Below are positions 6,682-7,578 of a DNA stretch of 7,578 bases, in pieces. A program made the translations under genes and the position numbers. This DNA comes from Spirochaetales bacterium (GTDB taxonomy: Bacteria; Spirochaetota; Spirochaetia; Sphaerochaetales; Sphaerochaetaceae). The stretch lies in NCBI GenBank assembly GCA_017475725.1, contig JAFVFA010000194.1, positions 1 to 7,578 on the forward strand, in the 5' to 3' direction. The notes below the pieces were generated by a model. The model had not been told where the DNA came from. It did not search any database and saw nothing but the letters and a program-made list of their open reading frames with translations. Position 1 is the stretch's first letter. Each line of letters opens with the position of its first letter.

Positions 6682-6738
6682 TGTAATACTGCAAGAGGTA
6701 TTTGTTGGGTGTTGGTCTTTGATCAGGACAAGGTTGCT

Positions 6739-6882
6739 GGGGGTACAAACCTTGGAAAAAGCTCATTTGTACCCTCTGAACAAGCCACTTTGGGGGTACA
6801 ATCAGGGCAAAAGAGCCATCCGTACCCCCAGAATCCACTCTTCTGGGGGTACAAACGCAGTGAAAATGACTTCTGTACCCCC
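6739..6882. repeat. Array of three 38-bp inverted-repeat units at an exact 53-bp period
   Basis: Units lie at 6739-6776, 6792-6829 and 6845-6882. Each is an 8-base arm GGGGGTAC, a 22-base interior, and the complementary arm GTACCCCC. The only arm change is a T at 6775, which still allows a G-U pair in plus-strand RNA. Units are separated by 15 bases both times. A T precedes each left arm and AA follows it. Interiors agree at 9 of 22 columns in all three copies, including a central AAA, so the copies share an origin but have diverged far more than the arms. In unit 1 the stem extends to 11 pairs (AAA/TTT). No T-run follows any hairpin, so they are not ordinary terminators. The 53-base period is not a multiple of three, which argues against coding. 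The array occupies the gap between the toxin-antitoxin promoter and the plsC 3' end. No known repeat family is recognised. Confidence 0.9.
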
Positions 6883-6921
6883 AAGGGACAATTGCAGAGG
6901 AACATCCCCGCAACTATATTC

Positions 6922-7578
6922 TCAGTCGAGCTGCGGTATGTTCAGGTACTCCAGCTTGGTCTGGTACTCCCTCTCGTAGATGTTCTTCCAGATCTCCGAG
7001 TTGCGCTGCATCAGGTCATCGACACGGTCCCTGTACTTCAGATCCTTATTTGGGAAGATCGGCTCTGACACGTGGATGGTGTATTCCTGGACAGGGAAGC
7101 CTGTCTCGTCCAGAAGCTCCGAATCCTGCATGGTTATGAAGCAGGGCAGGACCGGGACGTCGGCCTTGCAGGCGAACACGTAGGCGCCGCGCTTGAGGGG
7201 CTTGGGCTTTCTGTAGTTCCACCACATGCTCTGCTCCGGATAGACAAGCACGAAGTGTCCATCCTTCAGAAGCTTGATTGTGGCATCGTAGAACTTCTTC
7301 ATGGTCTCGAGGTTAGATGAGAGGGGCAGGGTGTTGCAGTGTCTCATCAGGAAGCCGTAGAAACCTGGGAAGTTGGTGTAGTTGCCTTCCCTTATGACCC
7401 TGTAGAATGTCCTGTCTGGCTGGTCTGCGGCCTCGTAGGCGAGCTGGATTGCGAAGCTGTCGAAGGCGTTGAAGTGGTTGCATGTGATCAGGGCACCGGA
7501 CTTGAGGTTCTTGAAGTTCTCTATGCCCTTGATGTCCTTGATTATGAGCTTCTTGTCCTTGATCAGACCATCGACCAG
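6922..7578 (-). CDS. PlsC-family lysophospholipid (1-acylglycerol-3-phosphate) acyltransferase, 5' end cut by window edge
   Basis: The C-terminal 218 residues are present; the frame is open through position 7578, so the start lies outside. PlsC-type enzymes transfer an acyl chain to lysophosphatidate or a related lysolipid at the membrane. Motif I NHFNAFD gives the catalytic H-x4-D pair (H35, D40 of the visible part). The usual FPEGTRS block is replaced by YPEQSMWWNYRKPKPLKRG at 113-131, and VPVLPC at 141-146 corresponds to the last family motif. A YPEQ...WWNYRKPKPLK block is, from memory, a recurrent variant in a subfamily of bacterial acyltransferases, so the gene is probably active but its acceptor lipid is uncertain. 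An internal ATG at 7347-7345 is not the start, because motif I lies upstream of it in the same frame. The gene is convergent with nothing nearby, and no clear terminator follows. Confidence 0.85.
   Translation of the reverse strand: MVDGLIKDKKLIIKDIKGIENFKNLKSGALITCNHFNAFDSFAIQLAYEAADQPDRTFYRVIREGNYTNFPGFYGFLMRHCNTLPLSSNLETMKKFYDATIKLLKDGHFVLVYPEQSMWWNYRKPKPLKRGAYVFACKADVPVLPCFITMQDSELLDETGFPVQEYTIHVSEPIFPNKDLKYRDRVDDLMQRNSEIWKNIYEREYQTKLEYLNIPQLD

Noticed and set aside
6739..6882. CRISPR array reading of the 53-bp periodic repeats
   Set aside because: The conserved parts are only 8-base arms, the intervening segments retain shared columns, spacing alternates between 22 and 15, and no cas gene is in the window.
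6893..6914. Imperfect hairpin TTGC...GCAA downstream of plsC as its terminator
   Set aside because: The stem contains a bulge and a mismatch and there is no T-run on the minus strand after it.
6644..6979. Several overlapping open frames of 60-135 codons running through the repeat array on both strands
   Set aside because: They arise because the repeat lacks stops; the 53-base period shifts frame at each copy, and none has a convincing ribosome binding site or a known domain.

Overview
The window looks like bacterial chromosome of moderate-to-high GC. It is probably from a diderm of spirochaete type (Sphaerochaeta/Treponema-like), but that assignment is weak. It rests mainly on the secreted binding protein, whose mature N-terminus reads AGGGAESSSS with no lipobox cysteine, and on general codon habits (AGG arginine, many ATC/ATA isoleucine codons). 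No rRNA, tRNA or phylogenetic marker gene is present.

Layout. (1) 1-457, minus strand: the 5' part of an ABC ATPase gene of the methionine-importer type (metN), starting at a TTG and running off the left edge. (2) 458-662: a divergent intergenic region with a good sigma70-type promoter facing right. (3) 663-5358, plus strand: a complete branched-chain amino acid ABC importer in the order livJ-livH-livM-livG-livF. A GNRA-capped hairpin lies between livJ and livH, and spacing after that is very tight (13 bp, 4-bp overlap, 2 bp). (4) 5397-6038, plus strand: a small protein with two CBS domains and a C-terminal ACT domain, close enough behind livF to be the last gene of the operon. (5) 6039-6633, minus strand: a type II toxin-antitoxin pair (RelB/DinJ-like antitoxin, RelE/ParE-superfamily toxin) with its own strong promoter. 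It is visibly more AT-rich than its neighbours, and the toxin stop codon directly abuts the stop codon of the CBS-ACT gene. (6) 6634-6921: an intergenic stretch holding three copies of a 38-bp inverted-repeat unit at an exact 53-bp period. (7) 6922-7578, minus strand: the 3' part of a PlsC-family acyltransferase gene running off the right edge.

How the parts work together. LivJ would capture Leu/Ile/Val or a related amino acid in the periplasm, LivH/LivM form the channel, and LivG/LivF power it. The CBS-ACT protein is a plausible cytoplasmic sensor of adenine nucleotide and amino acid state for this importer, inferred from position and domains only. MetN on the other side makes this a small amino-acid-uptake neighbourhood. 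The toxin-antitoxin pair and the repeat array look like later arrivals between two housekeeping blocks. The most unusual feature is the 6739-6882 repeat array: its GGGGGTAC/GTACCCCC arms are almost invariant and rigidly spaced while the sequence between them has diverged.
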